Below are positions 44,912 to 53,273 of a stretch of 64,000 nt of DNA, piece by piece. A model generated the notes under the pieces. The model was not told where the DNA came from and did not search any database. It saw only the letters and a list, made by a program, of their open reading frames with translations. Numbering within the stretch: the stretch's first letter is position 1; each line of letters opens with the position of its first letter. The position numbers and the translations under genes are program-made. The stretch is taken from the NCBI GenBank assembly GCA_964589175.1, contig CAZPRY010000002.1:1-64000 (forward strand), written 5' to 3'. The stretch comes from CAZPRY01 sp964589175. Lineage in GTDB: Bacteria; Fidelibacterota; UBA2242.

Positions 44912-46831
44912 TTATACATCCAGATTTCTAACATACTTTGCATTCTTTTGAATAAAATTTCTTCTCGGTTCGACGTCACCGCCCATGAGAATCGAGAATG
45001 TTTTATCCACCGTCGCGGCATCTTCGATCGTCACTTTGATGAGAGTGCGTTTCTCGGGGTCCATCGTCGTGCTCCACAACTGTTCGGGATTCATCTCGCC
45101 CAAGCCTTTATAGCGCTGGACATCGATTTTCGTATTGCTCTCCTTGAGGAAGCGCTTGACCAGGATGTCCCTCTCGTCGTCGTCATAGGCGTAGGATTCT
45201 TTTTTCTTCTGCGAAACGCGATAGAGTGGCGGCTGGGCGATGTAAATATGCCCGTCTTCAATCAATCTTGGAAGATAACGATAGAAGAACGTCAGTAAAA
45301 GGGTTCGGATATGGCTGCCGTCAACATCCGCATCCGTCATAATGATGATTTTAAAATAGCGCAGCTTGTCAATATCGAACTCTTCTTCCGTAAAACCGGT
45401 TCCGACCGCCGTGATAATCGTACGAATTTCATTGTTTCCCAGTACCTTGTCGATCCGGGCTTTCTCCACATTGATGATTTTACCGCGCAACGGCAGAATC
45501 GCCTGGTATCTGCGGTCGCGGCCTTGTTTGGCGCTGCCGCCGGCGGAATCGCCCTCGACGAGGTACAATTCACACATACTGGGATCTTTCGTAGAGCAAT
45601 CCGCCAGTTTGCCCGGAAGATTACCGATATCCAAGGCGCTTTTACGGCGGGTCAGTTCGCGGGCCTTGCGGGCGGCCTCGCGGGAGCGGGCTGCGTTAAG
45701 ACACTTATCGATAATCTTGCGGCCCTGCGACGGATTCTGTTCCAGATAATCGGCCAACGCTTCCGAGATGACGGAATCGACAATTCCCTTTATTTCCGAA
45801 TTTCCCAGTTTCGTCTTGGTCTGTCCTTCGAACTGGGGCTCTGCAACCTTAATGCTGATGACCGCCGTCAAACCCTCTCTGACGTCCTCACCGGAAAGTG
45901 TAAAATTTTCCTTTTTGAAGAGGTTGTTTTTCTGGGCATAGTTGTTCAGCGTACGAGTCACGGCCGTCTTGAAACCAACCAGATGCGTGCCGCCTTCCAC
46001 CGTGTTGATATTGTTCACAAACGTGAAGATGTTTTCGGAATAGGATGCGTTATACTGCATCGCGACTTCCACCGGCACTCCCTCTGACTCCTTCTCGATC
46101 GAGATCGGCTTATTCAGCAACGAAGGCCTGGTTTCATCGAGATACTGGACAAACTCAGCCAACCCGCCTTTGTAGAGAAAGGTCTCTTCATTACCATCTC
46201 TCTCGTCGCGCAGCACGACCTCCAGATCTCTGTTTAGAAACGCAAGTTCCCGCATGCGGTGTTCCAGAATATCAAATTCATAAACGACTCTTTTGAAAAT
46301 ATCGACATCGGCTTTAAAGCGGGTGTAGGTGCCCTGTTTGCGGGTTTTTCCTTTTTCAACCATCGGGCCGGCGGGGATGCCGCGTTTATATGCCTGGGAA
46401 TAGATTGTCTTGTTGCGGTAAACCTCTACCTCCAACCATTCGGAAAGAGCATTCACCACCGAGACACCAACGCCATGTAAACCACCGGATACTTTATATG
46501 AACCTTTATCAAACTTGCCGCCGGCGTGCAGAACCGTCATGACTACTTCAAGGGCCGGTTTTTTTTCCTCTTTGTGTATGTCTACCGGAATACCGCGGCC
46601 ATCGTCCAGAACGCTCACGGAGTTGTCTTCATGAATCGTAACGATAATCTTTTTGCAAAAGCCCGCCAGCGCCTCATCGATAGAATTATCGACAACCTCA
46701 AAAACGAGATGGTGGAGTCCGCGTTTACCCGTATCCCCGATATACATAGCCGGCCGTTTGCGCACCGCGTCTAAACCCTTCAGAACGGTAATCTTCTCGG
46801 CGCTGTAATCGGATGCTTCCGTAAATTTAAT
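44912..46831 (-). CDS. gyrB: DNA gyrase subunit B, probable ATT start
   Basis: GHKL-ATPase subunit of gyrase. The conserved core starts at a GTG at 46765 (RKRPAMYIGDTG), but the reading frame upstream encodes the normal GyrB N-terminus EASDYSAEKITVLKGLDAV. No ATG, GTG or TTG precedes it after the in-frame TAA; the best start is ATT at 46831, behind GTAGGAAAA. That gives 639 residues, the usual length. Toprim motifs VEGDSAGGSAKQ and DADVDGSHIRTLLL are present. The start region overlaps the end of dciA's stop region. Together with gyrA it maintains negative supercoiling. Confidence 0.9.
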   Translation of the reverse strand: MKFTEASDYSAEKITVLKGLDAVRKRPAMYIGDTGKRGLHHLVFEVVDNSIDEALAGFCKKIIVTIHEDNSVSVLDDGRGIPVDIHKEEKKPALEVVMTVLHAGGKFDKGSYKVSGGLHGVGVSVVNALSEWLEVEVYRNKTIYSQAYKRGIPAGPMVEKGKTRKQGTYTRFKADVDIFKRVVYEFDILEHRMRELAFLNRDLEVVLRDERDGNEETFLYKGGLAEFVQYLDETRPSLLNKPISIEKESEGVPVEVAMQYNASYSENIFTFVNNINTVEGGTHLVGFKTAVTRTLNNYAQKNNLFKKENFTLSGEDVREGLTAVISIKVAEPQFEGQTKTKLGNSEIKGIVDSVISEALADYLEQNPSQGRKIIDKCLNAARSREAARKARELTRRKSALDIGNLPGKLADCSTKDPSMCELYLVEGDSAGGSAKQGRDRRYQAILPLRGKIINVEKARIDKVLGNNEIRTIITAVGTGFTEEEFDIDKLRYFKIIIMTDADVDGSHIRTLLLTFFYRYLPRLIEDGHIYIAQPPLYRVSQKKKESYAYDDDERDILVKRFLKESNTKIDVQRYKGLGEMNPEQLWSTTMDPEKRTLIKVTIEDAATVDKTFSILMGGDVEPRRNFIQKNAKYVRNLDV

Positions 46832-46836
46832 TTTTC

Positions 46837-47115
46837 CTACCGTAGCACTATCTCCTTAATTTTCACGTTTCCTAACCTTCTATTGATCATATTCAAAATA
46901 TCTTCACGTCGAAAGATAAGTTCATTGCGCCACACCGGGGAATCGACTTTGATGAACAATTTATCATATTTCACGTCTTCCGCCTGGGTGTGTCTGGCGA
47001 TCGCCTCTCCCACAATTTCATCCCATATGAATAACGCCTGGCGCTGTTTGACCGGTTTTTCAATCTGAAACTTTTTCAGTAATTTTTCAACAGCGTTGCC
47101 TATCGTAACCGTCAT
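46837..47115 (-). CDS. dciA: DciA-type (DUF721) replicative helicase loader
   Basis: A 92-residue DUF721/DciA protein, which loads or activates DnaB in bacteria without DnaC/DnaI. QALFIWDEIVGEAIARHTQA and KYDKLFIKVDSPVWRNELIF are the family core. Its ATG shares its A with the recF stop (TGATG), and its last codons (ATTAAGGAG) hold the only strong Shine-Dalgarno-like sequence near gyrB. Confidence 0.9.
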   Translation of the reverse strand: MTVTIGNAVEKLLKKFQIEKPVKQRQALFIWDEIVGEAIARHTQAEDVKYDKLFIKVDSPVWRNELIFRREDILNMINRRLGNVKIKEIVLR

Positions 47116-48230
47116 CAGGACTCTCCGATAGGTAAATTTAAAATATTCAAATTCTCCTCGTTCGGATCAAAGCCAAAATGACGAAGGCTTTCGATGTCGG
47201 TTGTAGTGATAAATGTCTGGTTCTTGCGGCTGATTTCCTGCAAGATATTGACGCAATGTTTCACGTCCAGCAACGAAAAGAGATCATCCAGAAGAAAAAT
47301 AATGCGCTCGTTCAGCATATCCCCGATAAACTGGCTTTCGGCCATCTTCAGGGCCACCAGCACAACCTTGTGTTCCCCCTGCGAGGCGACCTGGCGCACT
47401 TCATTTTTACCCAGTTTGATCGTTAGTTGATCCAAGTGCGGTCCGGAAGTCGTCCGCCCGTAAAACAGATCGTTTCGAAACTGTTTCGCCAGTTTTAAAA
47501 GAAAGGTCTTTTTATATCCGCCATCACCCGGATTCATGTTAAATTGAAAGCGCAGCGAAACATCGTTTCCATTATGGAAAATCTCTTTGAAAAAAGTTTG
47601 AAAAATGGGCGTAAAGTCCGTAATGAATTTTACCCGGGCATGGAAGATTTTGTCCGCCGCTTCCGCAATCAATTCATCATAAGATTCGACATACGGATCG
47701 TACGTATAGTTCTCCTTTTGCCGGTAATCATACAGGATTCGGTTACGCTGGAGCATTCGCTTTTTATATTTAATCAAGGCCGAGAAATATTCCGGATCCA
47801 CCTGGGCAATGATCCTGTTGATAAAATCTCTTCTCACAGACGGGCCGCCTTCAGTTATGCGCTGGTTGGCCGGTGATAAAACGATAACCGGGATTTTTCC
47901 CACAATATCTGTCTTCTTCTGCAGGCCAACCCGATTCAATAAAACTTTCTTGCCCTCGTTTTTCGTATAATTAACATTCACGGTCTGGGTCTGCCCGGCA
48001 TCACTCAAAAATTCTCCAAAGACCTGAAAATAGTTATCTTTTGCCTTAATGACATCCATGTCGTTTTTGGTTCGAAAACTCTTCGTCAGCGCTAAAACAT
48101 GCATGGCTTCCAGAAGTGATGTTTTTCCGCTTCCGTTGTCGCCCTTTATGATGTTCATTTTTTCGCTAAATTCAAAAAAACAGTCAGTATATACCCTAAA
48201 GTTCACAACTCTCAAATTCTGTAAGACCAT
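47115..48230 (-). CDS. recF: RecF, DNA repair/replication ATPase
   Basis: A 371-residue SMC-like ATPase that loads RecA at gaps. Walker A GDNGSGKT at 30-37, signature segment QVASQGEHKVVLVALKMAE and Walker B IIFLLDDLFSLLD near the C-terminus. The ATG has no Shine-Dalgarno; TATTTT ends five bases before it, so its own transcript may be leaderless. Order dnaN-recF-dciA-gyrB-gyrA is the classical cluster. Confidence 0.95.
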   Translation of the reverse strand: MVLQNLRVVNFRVYTDCFFEFSEKMNIIKGDNGSGKTSLLEAMHVLALTKSFRTKNDMDVIKAKDNYFQVFGEFLSDAGQTQTVNVNYTKNEGKKVLLNRVGLQKKTDIVGKIPVIVLSPANQRITEGGPSVRRDFINRIIAQVDPEYFSALIKYKKRMLQRNRILYDYRQKENYTYDPYVESYDELIAEAADKIFHARVKFITDFTPIFQTFFKEIFHNGNDVSLRFQFNMNPGDGGYKKTFLLKLAKQFRNDLFYGRTTSGPHLDQLTIKLGKNEVRQVASQGEHKVVLVALKMAESQFIGDMLNERIIFLLDDLFSLLDVKHCVNILQEISRKNQTFITTTDIESLRHFGFDPNEENLNILNLPIGES

Positions 48231-48235
48231 GCTCT

Positions 48236-48241
48236 AAAATA
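48236..48241 (-). promoter_or_regulatory. -10-like TATTTT of recF
   Basis: Read on the minus strand, TATTTT then AGAGC then the ATG of recF. No good -35 at 17 bases. Confidence 0.3.
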
Positions 48242-48250
48242 AAAAAATGT

Positions 48251-48302
48251 TTATCGGTTATAATATAGTAGGACTGTTTTTTAACCGGATTTCCTACTAT
48301 AT
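48251..48302 (-). other. Hairpin with possible H-type pseudoknot between dnaN and recF
   Basis: On the minus strand ATATAGTAGGA (48302-48292) pairs perfectly with TCCTACTATAT (48273-48263) across an 18-base loop. The loop contains CGGTTA (48287-48282), which can pair with TAACCG (48260-48255) just past the stem, the topology of an H-type pseudoknot. The stem begins at the last base of the dnaN stop codon. Confidence 0.55.
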
Positions 48303-49417
48303 CAATCGTTTAGGCGAATGGGCATCAACAACATCGTCAGCTCTTCGTCGGTCTCCTGTTGTTCGGGAAAGACAACACAAGAGCTAATAGGCGTGTTTAG
48401 TTTCATAATCACATTTTCTGTTTCGACATTTCTCAGGATATCCTTCAGATATTCCGCGTTATATCCGATCACCATATCGTCTGCATCATAAATTACCTCA
48501 ATTTCTTCCTCAGCCGAAGAGCGGTTTTCCTGGTTTAAAGTACTCACTTTGGATGAATCCCGGTTCAGGATAAAAGATATCTGATGCGTTGTTTTATTAG
48601 AAAAAATGGAGACACGTCGGATTGTTGCAATAATTTTGGCGACGCTGGCCGTCAGAATTTTCTTGTTGTCTTTGGGGATCACGCTGGCGAAATCGGGAAA
48701 CTGTTCATCGATAATGCGTGAAAAAATAACAGTAGAATCCAGTTCCACTTTTACATGATTTTCACCCAGCGTAATCGAAGTAGTACCATCAACATCGAGA
48801 TAACCGGAAAGCAAATTAAGAAATTTAGTGGGAATGATCACATCGCCTTCGTACTCATCGGAAGTAAAATTTTTACGAGATATATAAACAAGACGATGCC
48901 CGTCAGTCGCAACCGTATGTAATTCATCCTTTCTAATTTGAAAGAGTACTCCCATCAGCGCCGGCTTCAATTCGTCTCTGCTGACGGCGATAATGGTTTT
49001 ATGAATCATGCGACGAAGAACGTGGTTTTCGACAGTGAGCGAACTGACCGGTGTTACGTTTGGAACGGAAGGAAATTCCTCACCGGGTCTTCCCATAATT
49101 TCATAAACACCTTTTCCAGCGGTCAAAGTGATTAAACCGTCTTCGTTAGTATTAAATTCAACATCGACCTCCTCAACCTCATTCACTATGTCCAGAATCA
49201 TCCTGTTCGGAATAGCCAGATTTCCGTTCCGAATTCCATTGACCTTAAAGGTCGTGCTCATGGTAATTTCGATATCGGAGCTGCGCAGCGTAAGGTTATT
49301 TCCCTCTACTTCAAACAGAATGCTGTTTAAAATCGGCATCGTCGACCGCGTGGGTGATACTTTCGAAATTTTTTGAATCTGGGAAAGAAGTGTTGATTTG
49401 TCAACTGAAAATTGCAT
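48302..49417 (-). CDS. dnaN: DNA polymerase III beta subunit (sliding clamp)
   Basis: A 371-residue clamp that tethers polymerase to DNA. Three clamp folds: MQFSVDKSTLLSQIQKISKV at the start, LKPALMGVLFQI in the middle, and the peptide-pocket C-terminus EELTMLLMPIRL. AAGGAG eight bases before the ATG at 49417 fixes the start; the upstream in-frame TTG at 49435 lies before the ribosome site. A promoter is proposed at 49455-49483. Confidence 0.97.
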   Translation of the reverse strand: MQFSVDKSTLLSQIQKISKVSPTRSTMPILNSILFEVEGNNLTLRSSDIEITMSTTFKVNGIRNGNLAIPNRMILDIVNEVEEVDVEFNTNEDGLITLTAGKGVYEIMGRPGEEFPSVPNVTPVSSLTVENHVLRRMIHKTIIAVSRDELKPALMGVLFQIRKDELHTVATDGHRLVYISRKNFTSDEYEGDVIIPTKFLNLLSGYLDVDGTTSITLGENHVKVELDSTVIFSRIIDEQFPDFASVIPKDNKKILTASVAKIIATIRRVSIFSNKTTHQISFILNRDSSKVSTLNQENRSSAEEEIEVIYDADDMVIGYNAEYLKDILRNVETENVIMKLNTPISSCVVFPEQQETDEELTMLLMPIRLND

Positions 49418-49749
49418 ATAAAGTACTCCTTCCAAATGAATATAAATTCTTACAATTTTACCAAAATTATAAGATGTTTACAAGAATTTTTAAGTCTGAA
49501 AAGTAGAAGTAAAATAAGAGTATTATTAAGTTTAGAATATTAGAAAAAACTATATTAATTATTAGGGTGTGAATTTGTTGATAAGTATGCTAAATCCAGA
49601 AAAAACAGAATACGGAAGCGCGCTGAAAGCTGTTAATAATTTGTGAAATTAATTTATAAAAAATTGATTTTCAAAAAACTAGTGATATGAATGTGAAAAG
49701 AGCGGGATTTTTCAACACTTATACACACTTCATTAACACTATAAAAACA
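49418..49749. other. AT-rich intergenic region, candidate oriC
   Basis: About 330 bases, very AT-rich, without a gene. DnaA-box-like 9-mers: TTATACACA at 49719-49727 (fits TTATNCACA), TGTTGATAA at 49576-49584 (reverse of TTATCAACA) and TGTTAATAA at 49631-49639. The adjacent A/T runs could serve as an unwinding element. It separates dnaN from the SurA-type gene, both on the minus strand. Confidence 0.5.
49455..49483 (-). promoter_or_regulatory. Putative dnaN promoter
   Basis: Minus strand: TTGTAA (49483-49478), 17 bases, TAAAAT (49460-49455). Transcription would start near 49448, about 30 bases before the dnaN ATG, leaving its AAGGAG intact. Confidence 0.4.
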
Positions 49750-51000
49750 TTATTTAATATCGATATAAAACTGAGATCTTAATTCAGAGATCCATTGACG
49801 ATAGAGATCTGATTTTTTATATTCAAGGGCCCATTGTTCGATTGTATGCCAACTGTCATCGTAAATACCATTAAGTTTTAAAATGTGAAAACCCATATCG
49901 GTGCGAAAAACACTACTGACATCGGCAACCTTCATGCTATCCAATATAGTCAGAAATTCCGGATTTTGAATTTGATTTTTGGGTATCCGGTCGATGCGGC
50001 CTTTATTGGATTTGGCGTCGGAATCATCACTATAAAAAAAGGCGGCCGAATCGAAAGGAAAAGACTCGGTTACAAGGCGTTTGCGAATCTCCCGGGCCAG
50101 ATCTAGGGCATCTGAGATATTTTTTTCCGATACTTTGGGCGAGATAAGAATATGACGGACATTGATTTTTTCACCTTTTTTATCGAGAAGCTGAATGATA
50201 TGATAACCGAAAGTTGTTTTTACCACAGCACTGATTTCCTGGGGTTCCAGGGAGTAAGCTACCTCTTCGAACTCCTTGATAAAGCCACCTCGGCTGATAT
50301 ATCCAAGATCACCTCCTTCTGTGGCACTACCCGGATCTTCTGAAAATTGACGGGCAAGAGCGGCAAAATCGTCGCCGGTTTTAATGCACAACAAAATAGA
50401 ATCGGCTTTTTCTCGAGCGAGTGCCTGTTCCTGATCGCCGGGTTTGATTTGAAAGAGAATTTGACTGAAATCTAGTGTTGGAGGAATATCCGGCATACTA
50501 TCGCGATAGACCTTATAGAAATCATTTACCTCGCGCCGGGAAATTGAGATACTGTTGAATTTTTCAGAACGCAGTTTATCCACGATCAGACGATTACGAA
50601 TAATAGGTCGGTATTCCTTGCGAATTTTCGTCAATGGACTACCCAGGATTTCTTCGGCTTTATCGATTGATCCGGTCTGGCTGATAATTCCCTGAATCTG
50701 CTGTTCCAGCATAGCCTCGACTTCTCTGTCCTTGACCTCAATGCTGTCGAGTTTAGCCTGCTCAACAAGAATTTTCTCATCAATGAGTGCATCAAGGGCG
50801 TTCTTTTTAAGAGACTCAAATTTAACCGGGTCCTGCCGGGGATCGATGCGCAACTGGGAGGCGTTCATTCGCGCCAGTTGTTCCACCTCACTCTTCAAAA
50901 TCACATTTTCACCAACAATAGCGGCTATCCCGTCAATAATATCCTGTGCAAAGGCGACAGAGAAGAGCAATAAAAAAAGTACAGACAATCGTTTATTCAT
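49750..51000 (-). CDS. SurA-like periplasmic peptidyl-prolyl isomerase
   Basis: A 416-residue outer-membrane-protein chaperone. Signal peptide ending at VAFAQDI, then the SurA N-terminal helical part (IVGENVILKSEVEQLA), and two parvulin domains: FSQILFQI...LGYISRGGFIKEFEEVAYSL...GYHIIQLL, and INVRHILIS...GFHILKL. Its start overlaps the end of the preceding lipoprotein gene by eight bases, showing co-translation. The three consecutive isomerase genes probably serve outer-membrane biogenesis. Confidence 0.88.
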   Translation of the reverse strand: MNKRLSVLFLLLFSVAFAQDIIDGIAAIVGENVILKSEVEQLARMNASQLRIDPRQDPVKFESLKKNALDALIDEKILVEQAKLDSIEVKDREVEAMLEQQIQGIISQTGSIDKAEEILGSPLTKIRKEYRPIIRNRLIVDKLRSEKFNSISISRREVNDFYKVYRDSMPDIPPTLDFSQILFQIKPGDQEQALAREKADSILLCIKTGDDFAALARQFSEDPGSATEGGDLGYISRGGFIKEFEEVAYSLEPQEISAVVKTTFGYHIIQLLDKKGEKINVRHILISPKVSEKNISDALDLAREIRKRLVTESFPFDSAAFFYSDDSDAKSNKGRIDRIPKNQIQNPEFLTILDSMKVADVSSVFRTDMGFHILKLNGIYDDSWHTIEQWALEYKKSDLYRQWISELRSQFYIDIK

Positions 51001-51817
51001 TAATTACACTCGTAAATTTTAATATATTGTTTTCGTTTATATCCACATCTGCCGTAGAAAGAAGGCTATCCACCAATATGTTATAAGAGTCCTGAATTTT
51101 TCTCTGGGTCAGGATTTGAATGATTTCATCGCGCACCTCTACGAGCGGACGAATCGAACCCTTTGGAAACCGGTCCAATACCTCTACAACGTGGTAACCG
51201 TAGTCAGAAGGGATGGGAGCCAGAACGGTGCGCGGAGGTGTTTCAAAAACCGTGTTATCAATCTGGTCGATCGCCTCTCCCCGGCGTATGATTTTGGTTT
51301 CGAAGGCATAGGTAGCGAACAAAATTTCCCGGTCTTTGACATTTCGGGAGTTAAGAATGGTTTTAACATGCCGGGCATCATTCAGGTCAGAAAGAATGAT
51401 ATGTGAAACCCGGGCTTCATCGGTATTCCGAGTATAACTTTTTTTGTTGGAATTGTAGAATTCTTTGATTTCATTTTCGGAGATAGCCACGTTGGTCTGT
51501 ACATAATACTTGATAAAAGTATCAATCGTCAGGTCCCTGAAAAAATTATCCACTTTGGACTGGATAGCCGGGTCTTTTTCGAAATGATACTGTTTGGCCT
51601 TCTGGTAGAGAATTTCTTTCTTCATCCACGATGTGATGAGCGAATGAATGTAGTTTTGATCAAATTGGCGTTGTGAGTTGGATTCGAAGAGCATGTTTTT
51701 CAACTCGTTCTGGGAAAGTGTTGCCTTTCCCACCCGGGCAATATAATGAGTGTCTTTGTTTTTATCGGCGCAGGAAAACAGGGCCAGTAAACAAAAAAGA
51801 TAAATTCGTCTGTTCAA
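50993..51817 (-). CDS. Parvulin-type isomerase lipoprotein
   Basis: A 274-residue protein with a lipoprotein signal (LFCLLALFSCADKNKD), so probably anchored to a membrane. Central SurA-N-like helices, then one parvulin-like domain (ARVSHIILSDLNDARHV to YGYHVVEVLDRF), lacking much of the usual catalytic core. TTG start at 51817 with AAGGAG lying across the stop of the upstream gene. Likely a chaperone rather than an efficient isomerase. Confidence 0.8.
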   Translation of the reverse strand: MNRRIYLFCLLALFSCADKNKDTHYIARVGKATLSQNELKNMLFESNSQRQFDQNYIHSLITSWMKKEILYQKAKQYHFEKDPAIQSKVDNFFRDLTIDTFIKYYVQTNVAISENEIKEFYNSNKKSYTRNTDEARVSHIILSDLNDARHVKTILNSRNVKDREILFATYAFETKIIRRGEAIDQIDNTVFETPPRTVLAPIPSDYGYHVVEVLDRFPKGSIRPLVEVRDEIIQILTQRKIQDSYNILVDSLLSTADVDINENNILKFTSVINE

Positions 51818-51825
51818 TTCACTCC

Positions 51826-53244
51826 TTACCTCTCCGCAACGGTCACACCGACGTTTTCCAAGAAAATCTTCGCATTGTATTTTTGTTTTAAAGACTGTAA
51901 AAGTTCCATTCGAAGAGATTTTTTTATTTCATTGTAACAATCGGTGCGGACACGGCTCTCTACCTGGTCATAGGATTTGGGGACAGAGGGCTGCACGTTA
52001 AAAACTTTAATAATTGAGAATCCTTTTCCGGACGGAATTAACTCACCATAGACGGTATTGGGGGCCAAATTCGGGGCAACCCGCCCGATACCGCCGTATT
52101 GCTTGGTGGTAATAAAGCCGAGATAGCCCTTTTTCGCTTTTTCGGTAAAACGGGTTGTGTGCTGATCGGCGAGTTTCCCGAAATTTTCTCCCTGCAGAGC
52201 TCGTCGGAGAATTTTCTCGGCCAACTCCCGGTCTTTCAGGTAAATTTCCTGAACCTCGGCCTTTGCGGTTGTCAAATAGAGGCTGTCCTTGTTGTGTTCA
52301 TAGAAAGCCAGCATATCACCGTCGGTCGGTTTAATTTTAGCGTCAATCTCTGTATTGATGTAGGCCGTAAGGATAGTTTCTTTTCGGAATTCGTCCATAT
52401 CCAGAAGATAATCGGGATCTCTTTCGATTTTCATATTGTGAGCAAGATTGAGGAGAATATTCTGAAAAACGATGGCATCCAGAATACTGCTGACCATTTC
52501 CATTTGATCCAGATTTGGCGGGACGCGATCCGGGTACGTCTCTAGTTCTGCGAGCAGGTCCGATGTTTTAATTTTGCCGAGTTTGTATGTGACCAAAACC
52601 TCGTCGCCACCGACACGTTTTAAAATATCAAGCGGAGTTGTCTTATTCTGAGTGCTGTCCGGCTGAAAACCATCTCTCTCTTCCGCGAATTGCTGGGCGA
52701 GAGACTGGATTGCCGGGGCCTGCAGAACAACATCAAAGTTGAATTTAGTGTCTTCGATAAATTTATAATAGGCTTGTTGCAGACGTCCCCGGTTAAGATT
52801 GATAAGTTTATCGATAATTTGTTTCTTCTCTTCTTCGAAAGGATGGGTGGCTTTAAAGATATCTTCGGAATTGTTATAAGTTTGCATCATCATATCTTCG
52901 GTGATTATCGTATCGCGAATAGAGCGATCCAGGAAAACCCGGATGAGTGCATTTTTACTTTGCTCATTGATTTTGGCGACAATGTCCTGTTGAGAAGCGT
53001 AATCTTTTTTTAATGCATCGTACAGCATTAACTCTTTAACAAAGTAGCGGTTAACGACTTTTAATTTTTCTTCATTCGGATAATTATTAAAATAGAACTC
53101 GGAGTTATATTTATAAAAATCGCTTACATAAACACGATCAGAACCAAATTGAAACAAAACAGGATCTTTTTGTTTTCTGGAACAGAGAGAGAGGGTCAAT
53201 AAAACGATTCCTAAAAGGATAAACGGTAAGGATCTGGATTTCAT
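51826..53244 (-). CDS. Parvulin-type isomerase/chaperone lipoprotein, large
   Basis: A 472-residue lipoprotein (signal VLLTLSLCSRKQKD, cysteine about 22). The first 220 residues are mainly charged helices, a SurA-N-like chaperone part; a PPIC-type domain lies about 320-430 (AEVQEIYLKDRELAEKILRR, KAKKGYLGFITTKQYGGIG, GKGFSIIKVFNV). First of three isomerase genes after mfd, 29 bases from it. Role in assembly of exported proteins is inferred. Confidence 0.8.
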   Translation of the reverse strand: MKSRSLPFILLGIVLLTLSLCSRKQKDPVLFQFGSDRVYVSDFYKYNSEFYFNNYPNEEKLKVVNRYFVKELMLYDALKKDYASQQDIVAKINEQSKNALIRVFLDRSIRDTIITEDMMMQTYNNSEDIFKATHPFEEEKKQIIDKLINLNRGRLQQAYYKFIEDTKFNFDVVLQAPAIQSLAQQFAEERDGFQPDSTQNKTTPLDILKRVGGDEVLVTYKLGKIKTSDLLAELETYPDRVPPNLDQMEMVSSILDAIVFQNILLNLAHNMKIERDPDYLLDMDEFRKETILTAYINTEIDAKIKPTDGDMLAFYEHNKDSLYLTTAKAEVQEIYLKDRELAEKILRRALQGENFGKLADQHTTRFTEKAKKGYLGFITTKQYGGIGRVAPNLAPNTVYGELIPSGKGFSIIKVFNVQPSVPKSYDQVESRVRTDCYNEIKKSLRMELLQSLKQKYNAKIFLENVGVTVAER

Positions 53245-53273
53245 AAAATCATCCCGGTTTTTTTAAATAAACT

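Noticed and set aside
45311..46087. 258-codon plus-strand frame within gyrB
   Set aside because: Shadow of gyrB; composition mirrors the antisense codons.
44912..46765. gyrB starting at GTG 46765
   Set aside because: This would delete the conserved first 22 residues of GyrB, which are encoded in frame upstream.
47257..47272. Half parS (TGTTTCACGT) inside recF
   Set aside because: Only the left arm matches; the right arm is unrelated.
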